NCBI RefSeq assembly: GCF_023065955.2
Contig: NW_026622930.1
Coordinates: 16,097,449 to 16,161,448 of the forward strand
Direction: 5' to 3'
Length of the DNA: 64,000 nt
Source of the DNA: Ursus arctos
Lineage: Eukaryota; Chordata; Mammalia; Carnivora; Ursidae
Both the position numbers and the translations under genes were made by a program. Every line of letters starts with the position of its first letter. The stretch's first letter is position 1. The notes under the pieces are model-generated. The model was given only the letters and a program-made list of their open reading frames with translations. It was not told the DNA's origin and ran no database searches. Positions 1 through 11,234 of the stretch are shown piece after piece.

Positions 1-634
1 GTGTATTATTATTTTCAGTTTAGTGATTCATCAGTTACATATAACACCCAGTGCTCATTACACCAAGTTCTCTCCTTAATGACCATCACCCAGTTACCTC
101 ATTTCCCCACCCAACTCCCCTCCTGCAACCCTCAGATTGTTTCCTAGAGTTAAGAGTCTCTTATGGTTTGTCTTCCTCTCTGATTCTTTCTCGTTTTATT
201 TTTCCCTCCCTTCCCCTATGTTCATCTGTTTTGTTTCTTAAATTCTACATATGAGTAAAATAATATGGTATTGGTCTTTGACTGACTTACTTTGCTTTGC
301 ATAATACTCTCTAGTTCCATCCACATCATTGCAACTGGCAAGATTTCATTCTTTTTGATAGCTGAGTAATATTCCATTTATATTATATACCACATCTTCT
401 ACATCCATTCATCTGTCAATGGACATTTGGGCTCTTTCCATATTTGGCTATTGTGGACATTGTTGCTATAAACATTGGGATGCATGTGTCCCTTCAAATC
501 ACTATGCTTGTATCCTTTGGATAAATACCTAGTAGTGCAATTGCTGGTCATAAGGTAGTTCTATTTTTAACTTTTTGAGGAACTTCCATATTGTTTTCCA
601 GCGTGGCTTTACCAGTTTGCATTCCCGCCAACTA
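1..634 (-). mobile_element. LINE-1 3' fragment (carnivore L1), antisense
   Basis: The + strand reads as the reverse complement of a carnivore L1 3' end. Pieces seen include 'taacacccagtgctcatta', 'gctgagtaatattccat' and 'gtggacattgttgctataaac'. On the minus strand this is the end of ORF2 (reverse transcriptase protein) and the 3' UTR. It is 5'-truncated near 634 and its 3' tail lies left of the window. Several stops and indels make it inactive. The same segment recurs at 34071-34436 and 39466-40301. Confidence 0.88.
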
Positions 635-839
635 GTAAACTCTTAAATAATAGATTACATTATCTAACAATACTACCCAAATCTGTGTTCTGCTGGGTTG
701 GGTTGGATTTGTTTTTTTGATAGGAGGTTCTTCCCATGTATACTGCAAAGTTAAGATAAGCAAATGGAAAAACCTTAATTTTTCTCTCAATTTTTTATAT
801 ATGTATACAGTATTATATATAATATAATACTGTCTTTGT

Positions 840-1379
840 TATTTTAGATTTTGTTAGCCAGCCTCCAAGAAGGTTCTTCATGATCCCCATTGCCTGATAC
901 TTACACCCTTGTGTAATTTCCCTGAAATTGTACTAAAATTACTGTGTATGCAACATAACATAGAACAAAGGTGATCATATATCACTTATAATGTTATGTT
1001 ATGAAAGATATGGCTTCCATCTTGGGTGTCTCTCTCTCACTCATCATTTGCCTGAAGGAAGTCAGTTGCCATGTAACTAATGCAGCCTATGGAAAGGCAC
1101 TCATAGCCAGGAATGGAGGTCTGTGGCCAATAGCCAGTGAAGAAAATGAGACTTCCTAACATGTAAGTGAGTTTGGAAATGGATTTTTTGCCTCCAGTTG
1201 AACATTGAAGTGACTCTAACCCTGCCTGACAACTTGACTCCAACCTCATGAAAAACCTTTACATCTGAGCTGTTCCCAAATTTCTGATCCTCAGAAGGTA
1301 TGGGAGATAAGAAATGTTTGCTATTTTAAGTAGTTAAATTTTGAGGTGATTTGTGATGCATTAATAGTAACTAATATAC
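840..1379 (+). mobile_element. MLT1-type MaLR solo LTR
   Basis: The internal order matches mammalian MLT1 LTRs: a 'catgatccccattgcctgata' region, then 'gacaacttgactccaacctcatga', 'gctgttcccaaatttctgatc', 'agataagaaatgtttgctatttta' and the terminal 'agtaactaatata'. No internal retroviral sequence flanks it. Such LTRs are old nonautonomous ERVL-MaLR relics. The subfamily is not resolved. Confidence 0.7.
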
Positions 1380-1739
1380 ATTTAAAATATTTTCCATCAC
1401 TATTTGGCCACGAGTGATGGCTAGATTCTGAGAGAAAGTAGATGTTTATGATTTTACTTAGCTCAGTGCCCATATTCCATGCTTAATACTCTCTAAGGAG
1501 AAATTGAAACAAAAACAAAAACAAAACCCTTTTTATCTAAATTTGGAATGGATATTTTAATAATATCTAAGAAATGAAGTGTTTAAGTGTATTGTTTTCT
1601 TAGATATAGTCAAATCTACATATCTGATATATTATAGGAATTACTTATTATTTTTAAATTATATAATATTTAGTATTTACTTGGTGACACGTTTCAATTT
1701 GTAACTTTGAAAACATGTTAATTAATTTTAAAAATTAAA
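1380..1739. other. AT-rich unassigned sequence
   Basis: Very AT-rich with short A- and T-runs, including a CAAAAA-type stretch near 1507-1526. No coding signature or repeat family is recognisable. Confidence 0.5.
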
Positions 1740-3006
1740 ATGACTAATTAATGAAATAAAAGAACTAAATAAATGGAGAGATAGTCCATGTTCATGAAGA
1801 GGAGGACTCAATACTATCAAGGAGTCATTTTTTTTCCCAATTTGATCTATAGATTCAGTTGAATCCCAGTCAAAATGTCAGCATATTGTTTTGTAAATAT
1901 CAATAAACTGATTCCAAAATTGATGTAAAGTCAACAAAATATTGAAGGAGAAGAACGAACTTGGAGGACTAACACTACACAACTTTGAGATTTACTATAA
2001 AGATACAGACAGTGTGGTCTGGAATAGACAAATGGAGTAGAAGAAAGAGCCCAGAAATAGACACCCATAAATATAGTTAATTGAGCTTTGACCAAGGATC
2101 AAAGCCAATACAATGGAGCAAAGATGGTTTCTTCAACAAGTAGTGCTGGAACAACTGAACATCCACATGCAAAAAAAGGAATCTAGACACAGACCTTATA
2201 CCTTTCACAAAAATTAAAGTAACATGAAAATGGATTACAGACCAAATTGGAAAACACAAAACCATAAAACTCCTAGAAGATAACACAGGAGACACCTAGA
2301 TTACCTTGGGTGAGGTGATGGCATTTTAGACATAACACCAAAAACATGAGAGAAATAACTGATAAAATCAACTTTATTAAAATTGAGAACTTCCATTCTA
2401 TTAGAAGATATTGTCAACAGTTCGAGAGAACCAGCTACAGACTGTAAGAACATGTTTGTAAAAAACATATGTGAAAAAGAGCTGTTACCCAAAATATACA
2501 AAGAACTCTTAAAACTCAACAATAAGAAAACAACCTATTTTAAAAATGAGCCAGAGATCAGAACAGACACTCCATCAAAGAAGATATACAAATATCAAAT
2601 AAGCGTATGAAAAGATCCTCCATATCATACGTCATAATGGAATTGTAAATTAAAACAAAATGAAGTAAGGTGAGACAGCTATTAGAATGGCCAAAATCCA
2701 AAATACTGACAACACCAAAGGCTTGTGAGGATGTAGAACAATAGAAATTCTCATTCCTTGCTGGTGGGAATGAAAAGTGGTACAGATACTTTGGAAAACA
2801 GTTTGACAGTTTCTAACAAAATTAAACATTCTCTTCTATATGATGCAGCAACCATTCTCCTTGGAATTTACCCAAAAGAGTTGCAAACATATCCCCACAA
2901 AAACCTGCACATGGATGCTTATAACAGCTTTTTTTAATAATTGCTTAAATTCAGAAATAACCAAGATGTTCTTCAGTGAGTGAATGGGTAAATGGCAGTA
3001 CATCCA
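1740..3006 (+). mobile_element. Old L1M element, ORF2 3' part (first segment)
   Basis: Sense-strand L1 ORF2 relic. Recognisable blocks are 'gatagtccatgttcatgaag' (about 1780), the 'ggaatagacaaatggag' and 'cacagaccttatacctttc' region (2020-2210), 'gataacacaggagacacctag' (2280) and 'tgctggtgggaatgaaaagtgg' (2760). Many stops and frameshifts show it is dead. It continues at 3229 after an inserted SINE. The degree of decay and the 3' UTR type suggest an L1M (MA/MB-like) subfamily. Confidence 0.8.
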
Positions 3007-3015
3007 GACAATGGA

Positions 3016-3228
3016 CTATTATTATTATTATTTTTTAAGATTTTTTGTATTTACTTGACAGAGAGAGAGATAGCCAGTGAGAGAAGGAACACAAGCAGGG
3101 GGAGTGGGAGAGGAAGAAGCAGGCTCCCAGCGGAGCAGGGATCCCAACGTGGGGCTCCATCCCAGGACTCTGGGATCACGCCCTGAGCCGAAGGCAGACC
3201 CTTAACAACTGAGCCACCCAGGTGCCCC
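3016..3228 (-). mobile_element. Can-SINE inserted in L1M
   Basis: Antisense tRNA-Lys-derived carnivore SINE. The reverse-complement A-tail lies at 3018-3050, a GA-rich body follows, and the tRNA-like head 'gagccacccaggtgcccc' ends at 3228. It is flanked by an imperfect target-site duplication, gacaatgga-ctatt at 3007 and gacaatgga-ttagt at 3229. It is therefore younger than the host L1M. Confidence 0.9.
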
Positions 3229-3750
3229 GACAATGGATTAGTATTTAATACTAAAAAGAAATGAGCTATCAAGCCATGAAAAGACATGAAGAAATCTTAA
3301 ATGCATACAACTAAGTGAGAGGAGCAATCTGAAAAGGCTACATACTGCAGGATTCCAACTATATGATGTTCCGGAAAAGACAACACTATGAGGCAGTAAA
3401 AAAAAACAGTGGTTGCCAGGAGGTTGGGGAAAAGGGATGAAACAGGTGGAGCACAAAGGGTTTTTAGGACAGTGAAAATACTGTGATAATATAACAATGG
3501 ATACATGCCATTACACGTTTGTCAAAACCAGTAGAATACACAGCACCGACAGTGAACTAGAATGTATAGACTTCGGGTGATGGTGATGTTTGTAATGTAG
3601 GTGTATAAGTTGAAAGAAATGTACCAGTCTGGTGGGGGGCATTGATAATGGGGAAGCTGGGCACGCATGGGGGCAGTTAGTGGATGAAACATCTCTGTGC
3701 TGTCCTCTCAATTTTGCTCTGAACTTTAAAATCCTCTCAAAAAAAAAAAG
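3229..3750 (+). mobile_element. Old L1M element, ORF2 end and 3' UTR (second segment)
   Basis: Continuation of the L1M after the SINE. Blocks typical of the 3' end are 'ggttgccaggaggttgggg', 'ttcgggtgatggtgatg', 'gtaccagtctggtgggggg' and a terminal 'tcaattttgctctgaac' followed by an A-run at 3739-3750. The A-run is the presumed 3' tail. Confidence 0.82.
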
Positions 3751-3886
3751 TCTTAATTTTAAAAATCAGAATAAGTTTGAATTTTGCCAGAGCTAACTTT
3801 TGTCACACAAAATAGATACATTTGCTATGTATCATTACGATATTTTAACCATAAATGAATAAAAATTATAATATACAATCCAAAAC

Positions 3887-3888
3887 AT

Positions 3889-3927
<39 letters not shown>
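3887..3927. repeat. (ATTT)n microsatellite
   Basis: About ten uninterrupted ATTT units. It may be the relic of a SINE or LINE tail, but no body is attached. Confidence 0.95.
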
Positions 3928-3928
<1 letters not shown>

Positions 3929-3989
3929 GAAATGCAGTAATATGTGGTAAAAATAATAAAATACTACATCTTCAATATCCTAAAATTAT

Positions 3990-4170
3990 TGTTATTTACT
4001 TAGAAACCAATATTTGATGTGCACTGTGCAAATTATTTTATATGAAATACTTTAGTCTTTACAAAGGTTCTGGAAAGATCTACCATTAGCCCGAGTTCTC
4101 AGGTGGACACACCAAGACCCAGAGCCATTTAGTGATTTCCAGAATAATTAGGTAGGAAATGACTGAAAAG
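3990..4170 (-). mobile_element. MIR-like ancient SINE relic
   Basis: Weak antisense MIR pattern: 'ttagtctttacaaaggttctgg', then 'gttctcaggtggacacaccaagac' and 'tttagtgatttccagaat'. It is too diverged for a firm call. Confidence 0.35.
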
Positions 4171-4529
4171 ACACACATACACGGGGTTGTTTGTTTGTTT
4201 CATTTTTCAAGATTCCTAATGTATAACTCCCTGCTATGCCAGTCTGTATTCATCCCAATAAATTTCAGGTGAAAAATAATTTAGATTAGCTTCATTTGGA
4301 ATATCCTTTAGAGACAGTGCATTGGTTCTGAATATGCTCAGATATATCCATATTTTATTGAAGATATTTCCTAAATAATTTAGAGACAAGTTTGTTGAAG
4401 GAGGAAAATTATTGAGCCACAGAATGTTGTTTGATTAAAAAAATATGTAATGACTCTGAAGACATAGTTCTACGCTTTTCTTGTAGATCATAAACTGTTC
4501 TTCCTTGCTCCAGGCACGTCAGAGGCTGG
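4171..4529. other. Unassigned sequence
   Basis: A short GTTT run at 4187-4200 is the only structure seen. No gene or repeat is recognised. Confidence 0.4.
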
Positions 4530-6232
4530 TGGTGTGATAGTGAGTCCCTTATTCTTCATTCTTCTTCAGAATTTTCACCTCCATTGTTGCATACATTGTC
4601 CACATTACCTTCCGTTCCCCACTTCTATCTGTAATCTATACCCACTGAAGACCCTAGCACCTGGCTTACCCTCATTCTCTTCACTGCTACTGTCATCATT
4701 ATTGTGGGTGACTTTGACATGTATGAAGATGTCCTTGTCTTCTCAACACCTATCTATGTTGTCCTCCATCCTACCTTAGAAAGTAACCCAAACATGTCTC
4801 CTGTAGGCATTGGAACCATGAATACATCCATTACGTCGGAAATCTCTATTTCAGATATTCTACAATCTGACCTACCTGTTACATCTGATTGACAGAGTCA
4901 AATGCTTTCTTTTAGTCCATTAACCGACCAGGTCCTCGTTTTCTTAGCTGCTCATTATAGACCCTATGATTTTACATCCGAGCTGCTCCCCTGCTCATAA
5001 CTTTGACCGCCAGTCTTCTCTGTGCTATGCTCTTCTGGCAAACCTCCCATCCTGGTTAAAACCAACTCTCCTGAACTTTCCACCTGCATCCAGGTAGCTA
5101 ATGTTATTGGAGAAAAATCACAGAACAATCATGCTGCCTGAGCTCACTTGGTATTTAGAATCACAACTCTCAGCAAGTGTGTCGAAGAGCCGAACAATCC
5201 CGGTGCCTTCAACTAGTTCATCCTTACTTGTCTTTCCTCCAGTCTCCGAAACCTCTTCTCTCATTCTCTGCATCACTTAGCCACATACATAACAGAAAAA
5301 GTAAATTCAATCAGGAAAGAATGACTTTACATTGAATCAGAAAGAAGAACACTTAGTTTTCCTTTCTTCTTATTACTATCAAATGAGTAAACCAGTACCT
5401 TCCTGTGTGCTTCCAACACTATCCTTATTACTTTGAAGGACTTAATTCCTGAATTTAGCTTCTGTCTTTCCTGAATCGTCATTTTCTCCTTTTTCAGATA
5501 ATACCCACTGATGTACAAGCCTTCATACCAGCCACTGGAAAATAAAGTCCAACAAATTACCATCCTCCCTTTTCTCTATGCCCACCTCTTCCCACATGGT
5601 ACTGTTTTATGTCTTTAATACTTTGTCATTTCTTATGCCACCACACAGGGTTTTAAGTATTCCAGGGCTCTGCTCTTCTGGCCCACCTACGTACACTCCT
5701 TCTCAGATGATCTCAGCCTGCCCCAGGGTGTTAAATATCAACTATGTGTTAATGACTCTCAGCTTTCCAACTCTAGCCTGGACATCGTATCCTGAGTGCT
5801 AGATTCATATTTATCTACATACTCATTTTTGCTAGTTAGCCACAGAATGAATTGAATTTCTATCAAGCATCTAATTGTTAATATGGCCAAAACACTCGTT
5901 CCCATCCTCACTCCCACTCTAAGGCTTTTAATTCCAGCAAATGGCTCCACATGCAACGAAATGGAGTCATACCTAATTGTTTACTCTTTCCTTTAGGTCG
6001 CAACTTCCAATCTGTTAGTAAGCCCAAATGTCACCTCCAAAATGTAACCTGAGTCCAAACACTTCTTACCATCTCCATTGCTATGACCCTCACTACCAAG
6101 CCATTCATTACCTCTCATCTTTGAAGATCTTAGCTGTCCCATGATCTGTACTCTATATTCCAGCTGAAAAAGTGATAGTTTTAAAACACATGATCAGATC
6201 ATTTCCCCTCTTTTAAAAAACCTTCTACTGTT
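4530..6232 (+). mobile_element. Ancient LINE relic, L2-like (first segment)
   Basis: From about 5690 the sequence follows an old mammalian LINE 3' region: 'gttaatgactctcagctttcc', 'aatatggccaaaacactc', 'ccagcaaatggctccaca', 'tcacctccaaaatgtaacct', 'cacttcttaccatctccattgctatg' and 'acatgatcagatcatttcccc'. Around 4700-4770 a translated 'GDFDMYED...FSTP' stretch resembles the endonuclease core (GDFN-type motif) of L2/CR1-like LINEs. That part is less certain. The frame is broken throughout. I assign L2 from memory of its 3' region. Confidence 0.5.
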
Positions 6233-6413
6233 TTGTTTTTTTTTTTAAGAGTTCTTTATTTATTTGAGAGAGATAGAGAGAGAAGCGGGGGGGGGGGGGG
6301 GAACAGAGGGAGAGACTCTTTAAGCACTGGGCTCTATCTCAGGACCCATGAGATCATGACCTGAGCTGAAACCAAAAGCTGGACATCTAACCAACTGAGC
6401 CACCCAAGCACCC
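6233..6413 (-). mobile_element. Older Can-SINE inserted in L2-like LINE
   Basis: Antisense SINE with T-run tail at 6237-6246, GA-rich body, 'gagatcatgacctgagctg' (tRNA B-box side) and head 'gagccacccaagcaccc' at 6395-6411. The 'tcatgacctgagc' form marks an older SINEC class than the 'tcacgccctgagc' copies elsewhere. A run of 15 G lies at 6287-6301. The LINE resumes after the repeat at 6416-6459. Confidence 0.85.
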
Positions 6414-6415
6414 TG

Positions 6416-6459
6416 GTTTTGTTTTGTTTTGTTTTGTTTTGTTTTGTTTTGTTTTGTTT
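6416..6459. repeat. (TTTTG)n microsatellite
   Basis: About nine GTTTT units abut the 5' head side of the antisense SINE, not its A-tail side. The other flank reads 'ctgttttgttttt', so the array may be an expanded copy of the target-site duplication. Confidence 0.93.
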
Positions 6460-6461
6460 AC

Positions 6462-6560
6462 TGCGATCAAAATAGAACACAAATTCGGTCCTGTCTCCAA
6501 GCTATACTTGCTATCCGCTATCATGCTTCTCTCAACTCTTTTGTCTTCCTCCCTACATAA
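6462..6560 (+). mobile_element. Ancient L2-like LINE relic (second segment)
   Basis: Continuation of the LINE beginning at 4530, read as '...gatcaaaatagaacacaaattc...cctgtctccaagc'. It corresponds to the LINE segment that follows the 'cccctcttttaaaa' block before the SINE. Confidence 0.4.
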
Positions 6561-6599
6561 CTGAAGGAATCCTAAAAAGTAAATTAAATACCCATCTAA

Positions 6600-7430
6600 A
6601 GCTGGACCAATCAGACAGACGACGTGCGGCAGATTCAACTTGTGGTAGATTCTACAACTCAAATGTTGAAATTCCTGACTCACTTCACTCTTTCCATTTT
6701 AATCCGCCCACCTTTCCACTCACAGTTGAAAATTCCAGAATTCAAGGAAGGCAAACACCACCTCCTCCATTTGTGTTTCCTTTGGGATTCATTTGCAAAT
6801 CATGCATCTGTTTGTTTTGAATGGTCTTTTGCTGAATATTTACAGTTGGCTTTGGTATCTCTGACACTGGTCGGGAAATTAAGCAACAGGAAGGAAAACA
6901 AAGCCATTCTTATCTAAACCATCCATTTTTGTTTTAATTAAATGCTCTTGCAAAGTTGCTCCATTTCAGATAAAATAGCAGCTATTATTATTATTTTCTC
7001 TAAAAGGCTTAGCCACTCCTGTAGTTTGCAGGATTTAAAAGCAATGGCTCTTGTTCAAAGTGCAGCTTCTCTATTAGATACTTAACTGCTTGTAACAATT
7101 CAGCTGCAGAAACAATCTCATCCCTAATGACTGTGACATGAAAACAGCTTGCCTTCTCCAATACGGGACACAGGCATTAATTGTGATGACTGGGTACACC
7201 TTACTGTATTGACACTCTTCTTAGCGTGATTTATCGGGTACTAATTGCACATTTGTGGTATGCTAATTTCTATTTGGAAGGATGTTCTATCTCAGTTCAA
7301 TGGCATAATTATAATCTCATTTATTCTGCAGTAGTGATTGTATTCCTCCTTAAAAATTATCCTATTGGTCCAATATTTCCTCTTATTGCCCTCTGCATCT
7401 TTTCAAAAGGTAACAGAAGAGTACCTTGAA
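6600..7430. other. Repeat-poor block, candidate conserved noncoding element
   Basis: No interspersed repeat or coding signature is visible. The block has moderate complexity, several TAAT-core sites (for example 'ggcattaattgtgatga' near 7170 and 'actaattgcac' near 7239) and a 'caattcagctgcag' segment (about 7098) with a CAGCTG E-box. Enhancer function is inference; base content alone cannot prove conservation. Confidence 0.3.
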
Positions 7431-8131
7431 GAACTAAATGAGGCTGACTCTTAGAGTGGATCTCTTCAGATAGCGGAGATTTGAAATTTTTAAATAATAT
7501 TAAAAAGTTATGAAATTCAAGTTGCAAGATTTTCTGAAGAAATTTTAAGTCAGACTCTATTGAATGGCATCACTCTACAGTAGACAAACGGTTAAGTGGT
7601 ATCTGAGTTTTACTTCTTTCCTGGATGCTTTCATAAAGAAAGTAATACTGAGGGCAAAATATTTGCAAAGTGTTAAATGGAGTCTGTTCTGTAAAACTGC
7701 TTAGGACCTCACTGTGAATGATTTCAGGCCAGAAGACTTGAGCAAAGGTGAAGGGAGACAGAGTACAGATTAGGTAGAAGGGAATGGGGGCTAAGCCCCA
7801 AGGCAGAAGGCACCGTGTCAAGGTTTAGGAAAAGAATTAAGTCATGGTCTTAATACAGTTCCTCTTAATATTTGTAGTATTGCTATTAAGCAATGTGAAT
7901 CTCTCCCCAGAAAAACTAATTTGGAAACTAGATAAAAATACATTATCAACAGGTGCCCAACTCACTTTAACATTTCCTGGAAGTATTCTTAACCTCACTT
8001 TGCACTGGAAGAAGGGAGTTAAACTTACCAGTTTAGCATACAGCAAGAGGATTCACTAAGCAGGAAAAAAAAAAAAATGTACTGGAGATCGGAGTTCATG
8101 ATGTAGAGGAGATCAGTGACAATAGAAAGAT
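7431..8131. other. Unassigned sequence
   Basis: No gene or repeat recognised. A 71-codon stop-free stretch at 7844-8059 begins with a hydrophobic segment but has no homolog I recognise and no exon context. Confidence 0.45.
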
Positions 8132-8150
8132 CTAAAATAATATACATTAT

Positions 8151-8372
8151 GGGCACCTGGGTGGCTTATCAGTTAAGCATCTAACTCTTGATTGTGAGTC
8201 AGGTCATGATCTCAGGGTCGTGAGATGGAGCCCCATGTCAGGCTCTATGCTGTGCACAGAGTCTGCTTAAGATTCCCTCACTTCTTCTGCTCCTCCCTTC
8301 CCCTGCTTTCTCTCTCTTTCTCTTTCTTAAAAAAATAAATACATAAATAATAAATTAAAAATAAAAAATTAA
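8151..8372 (+). mobile_element. Can-SINE, older class
   Basis: Sense SINE: head 'gggcacctgggtggctta', 'gtcaggtcatgatctcaggg', pyrimidine-rich body and an A/AAAT-rich tail. The target-site duplication, about 17 bp with two mismatches, is at 8134-8150 and 8373-8389 ('taaaataatatac'). Confidence 0.92.
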
Positions 8373-8442
8373 TAAAATAATATACGTTACGATCAGATTT
8401 TGGAAGAAAGCTAAGAAATGGGGAAAAAATATATATTAGTAG

Positions 8443-8634
8443 GGGGGACGTCTGGGTGGCTCAGTCGTTAAGCATCTGCCTTTGGCTCAGGGCCTGATCC
8501 CAGGGTCCTGGGATGGAGCCCTGCAGCAGGCTCCCTGCTCTGCTGGGAGCCTGCTTCTTCCTCTCTCACTCCCCCTGCTTGTGTTCTCTCTCTCTCTGTC
8601 AAATAAATAAAGAAAATCTTAAAAAAAAAAAAAA
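8443..8634 (+). mobile_element. Can-SINE, younger class
   Basis: Sense SINE with head 'tctgggtggctcagtcgtt', 'ggctcagggcctgatccc', body 'cctcccactc'-like followed by CT repeats, and a tail of AAATAAAT plus 14 A. It lies about 70 bases from the previous SINE in the same orientation. The target-site duplication is short and unclear ('attag'). Confidence 0.9.
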
Positions 8635-8659
8635 TTAGCATGTGTTGCCATGCATTCAT

Positions 8660-9419
8660 ACTGATTCTTTATTCATCCTGATTCTCTTAAACACTTTCTT
8701 TCCTTAGCTCAAACTCCATGCAACCAACACACTACCATTGCCTGTGCTTTGGAGTGGAAAGATTGTGATGGTGAATTCTTTCCCTGATCCAGATTCTAGA
8801 CACGTATCTACTCATAATTCAACCCATTTCCGGTTGCCAAGATTTGCCCCAGCGGATTATCCCCACTCACCAAGTCATTTGGTCACATTCAAGAACACTT
8901 TGTCCATATTCAGGTACACTCATTTGCTGGATTCGTTTTAGCTTAGTTTCGAAAACAGCGGAAGTATCCTGTTTAGTTTCTCCAAAAATACCTAGCACGG
9001 TGCCAGATACAATGGTCCTTTGTTAGCATCAATACAAAGCAGTAACAGTTTCTTTAGAAACCTAACAGAATCTTCACACGAGGCAAGATATATATTCTTT
9101 GGAGAACGAGCTTTTTCTCTTTTAGAATGTGTTAGAGCTGGTGTGGTGCAAAAGGTAAACTACCATACCCACTGAAAGTATGCCTCGTTTACTGGCTGCC
9201 GAAAGGGTGGCCGATGTGGGGACTGAGTGCTTTTGAGCTCTCCATTTGCAACTGGTAAATTGTAGCATTTGTGAATATTAATGTCTTGCTTTTACATAAT
9301 ATTTCTGCTTCTAAAATGTTTTCATAATTATCACTATCACATTCTTCATTAGTCCTGAGAAAGACATGAACACGGACTAGAGGCATTCTTACCAGTGTTC
9401 CCTATTTTACCACGATTGG
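8660..9419. other. Unassigned sequence
   Basis: No gene, LTR or LINE is recognised. The sequence is ordinary AT-leaning intergenic DNA. Confidence 0.45.
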
Positions 9420-9765
9420 GTCAACTAATAGTAGTTAATATTTATTAAGGGCCTATTATGTCCTAGGTAGTAAAACATCCCAAGAGTTATCTCCTTAATT
9501 TGTACAATAATCCCAGGAGATCAAGTAGTAACCTTCCCTCTAATTGGAAAGCCTAACACAGTCTTTACAACTCACAATAGGCACTCAATCAATATTTCAG
9601 TCATGAATACACACTTCCCATTATCATTTTGTGCTTTTATTCAGTTTACAAATGAAAATCTGAGGCTTAGAAAGGTTAAATAATTTATTCAAGTTTACTT
9701 ATCCAGTAAGCAAATTAGCCTGGAATTGAATTCATGCTTACCGGACTATAATTTTCTTAACCATA
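9420..9765 (-). mobile_element. MIR-type ancient SINE relic
   Basis: Antisense MIR pattern: 'aatatttattaagggcctatt' and 'taatttgtacaataatcccagg', then 'tctgaggcttagaaaggttaaataa' and 'gaattgaattcatgc'. A sense-looking 'caataggcactcaatcaat' near 9577 suggests a second small MIR/L2 end inside. Confidence 0.6.
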
Positions 9766-10320
9766 AAGATTTTACTTAAAGTTGATGAAGTTTGGTGACA
9801 CAGATCAGGCTAGCACCCATGGACAGTGGCACTCATCCTCATGCTTTTCTCTGCATCTTGCTTCACACGACCAAGTCCCTTACCAAAGCAAGATCAGGAA
9901 CCTTGTTTGGTCACTCTCAGAACAAAGGGCTTTTTTCTACTTCCATGTGATATAAATTGTATAAAAACCTCATTGACACCCTGGAGACTGGGAGAAGGCT
10001 GCCATAAAGGTGGACATTTTGAATTGAAAATTTTTGAGTGATTAGAAAAGGATAATTTTATTTTTCAATGCTTCCTGATGAAGCCATAATTTTGCTGGCT
10101 CAGACACAAAGATTAGCCCCCCCCCTTTTTTTTTTTAATTTTTTTATTTAGAACTATTTGGGAATCAAAGGCAGGTGAAGGACAAGTAGCTGGATATTCC
10201 ACTGATACTAGTCTGTAAGAAGCAAGGAAATGCCACTGATGCAAATTAGAAACATGATTGCAGTTAACTTAGGTGTTCACTTGCAATCCTTTTTCATTGA
10301 TGAAATATTGGTTCTACTTC
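9766..10320. other. Unassigned sequence with C/T low complexity
   Basis: It contains a C8-T12 type run at 10117-10137. No gene is seen. Confidence 0.45.
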
Positions 10321-10327
10321 AACTGAG

Positions 10328-10440
10328 TATATATATATATATATATATCTACTATACTATTAATTAAAATTTATACACTATATACTGTACATATATATAG
10401 CATTTATATGCATATATATATATATATATATATATGCATA
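10328..10440. repeat. (TA)n cluster with perfect palindrome
   Basis: Two TA arrays. The second forms a perfect 34-bp palindrome at 10407-10440: atgcat boxes at 10408-10413 and 10434-10439 around an alternating AT core. Confidence 0.93.
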
Positions 10441-10689
10441 AAATTTCAGAGCTGACTTCCCTGTTTTGAGAACATTTTCTTTGGTGGTCCTACACAAGCT
10501 GTATGGTACAGATTCATAACCTCAACCCTAAGATAGCCAGCTGACACCTTTCTCAGACTGGTACTCAGAGCAGTTGATATCCCGACACCAAATACAGTAT
10601 TTCCTAGCACTGACTTCTGAGGATGGGTGGCATATTTTATCATCTAGATTTAAGAGTCATAAATGTAGATAAGCTCTTCATTTAAAAAG

Positions 10690-10790
10690 ATGGCATTCTG
10701 TCATTCAGTAAATCAATATTGCTCATGTGCTATGTGTATGGTATTACATGCTGGACAGTGGGTAATCTTTGGTGAGGAAAAAGAATCAGT
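10690..10790 (-). mobile_element. L2 3'-end relic
   Basis: Diverged antisense L2 pattern 'cattcagtaaatcaatattgct...tgctatgtgtatgg...catgctggacagtggg'. It is short and old. Confidence 0.4.
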
Positions 10791-10853
10791 TTCATCTAAC
10801 CAAACACATGCTGAAACAACATGTAAGTATCATTGATATGAAAGATGGTCCAG

Positions 10854-11058
10854 GGGCGCCTGGGTGGCACAGCGGTTAAGCGTCTGCCTTCGGCTCAGGG
10901 CGTGATCCCGGCGTTATGGGATCGAGCCCCACATCAGGCTCCTCCGCTATGAGCCTGCTTCTTCCTCTCCCACTCCCCCTGCTTGTGTTCCCTCTCTCGC
11001 TGGCTGTCTCTATCTCTGTCGAATAAATAAATAAAAATATTTAAAAAAAAAAAAAAAA
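10854..11058 (+). mobile_element. Young Can-SINE with perfect target-site duplication
   Basis: Nearly intact sense SINE. Head 'gggcgcctgggtggcacag', tRNA-like B-box region 'gggatcgagcccc' at about 10918, body of CT-rich tandem words, and tail AAATAAATAAA plus 16 A. The flanks carry an exact 14-bp duplication, gaaagatggtccag, at 10840-10853 and 11059-11072. The intact duplication and retained CpGs indicate a recent insertion. These elements have an internal Pol III promoter and move by L1 machinery. Confidence 0.97.
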
Positions 11059-11234
11059 GAAAGATGGTCCAGTTATTTCCCTTTCAAAATCATCCACATT
11101 TCTTAATCCAGCTCTGCTTCATATTTAAACAATATTTTCAACTATTTAGAAAATGTTGAGTTGTTAAGTAAATCTTCCATGGGACTTACTTAGTGGAGGA
11201 TTTTTTAAAAAATGGTCTGTGAAGAAGGATATTT

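Noticed and set aside
2383..2610. 75-codon frame in the first L1M
   Set aside because: It is decayed L1 ORF2 sequence with flanking stops, not an independent gene.
7844..8059. 71-codon frame with a hydrophobic N-terminus resembling a signal peptide
   Set aside because: No known family, no exon context, and AT-rich intergenic sequence readily gives hydrophobic starts.
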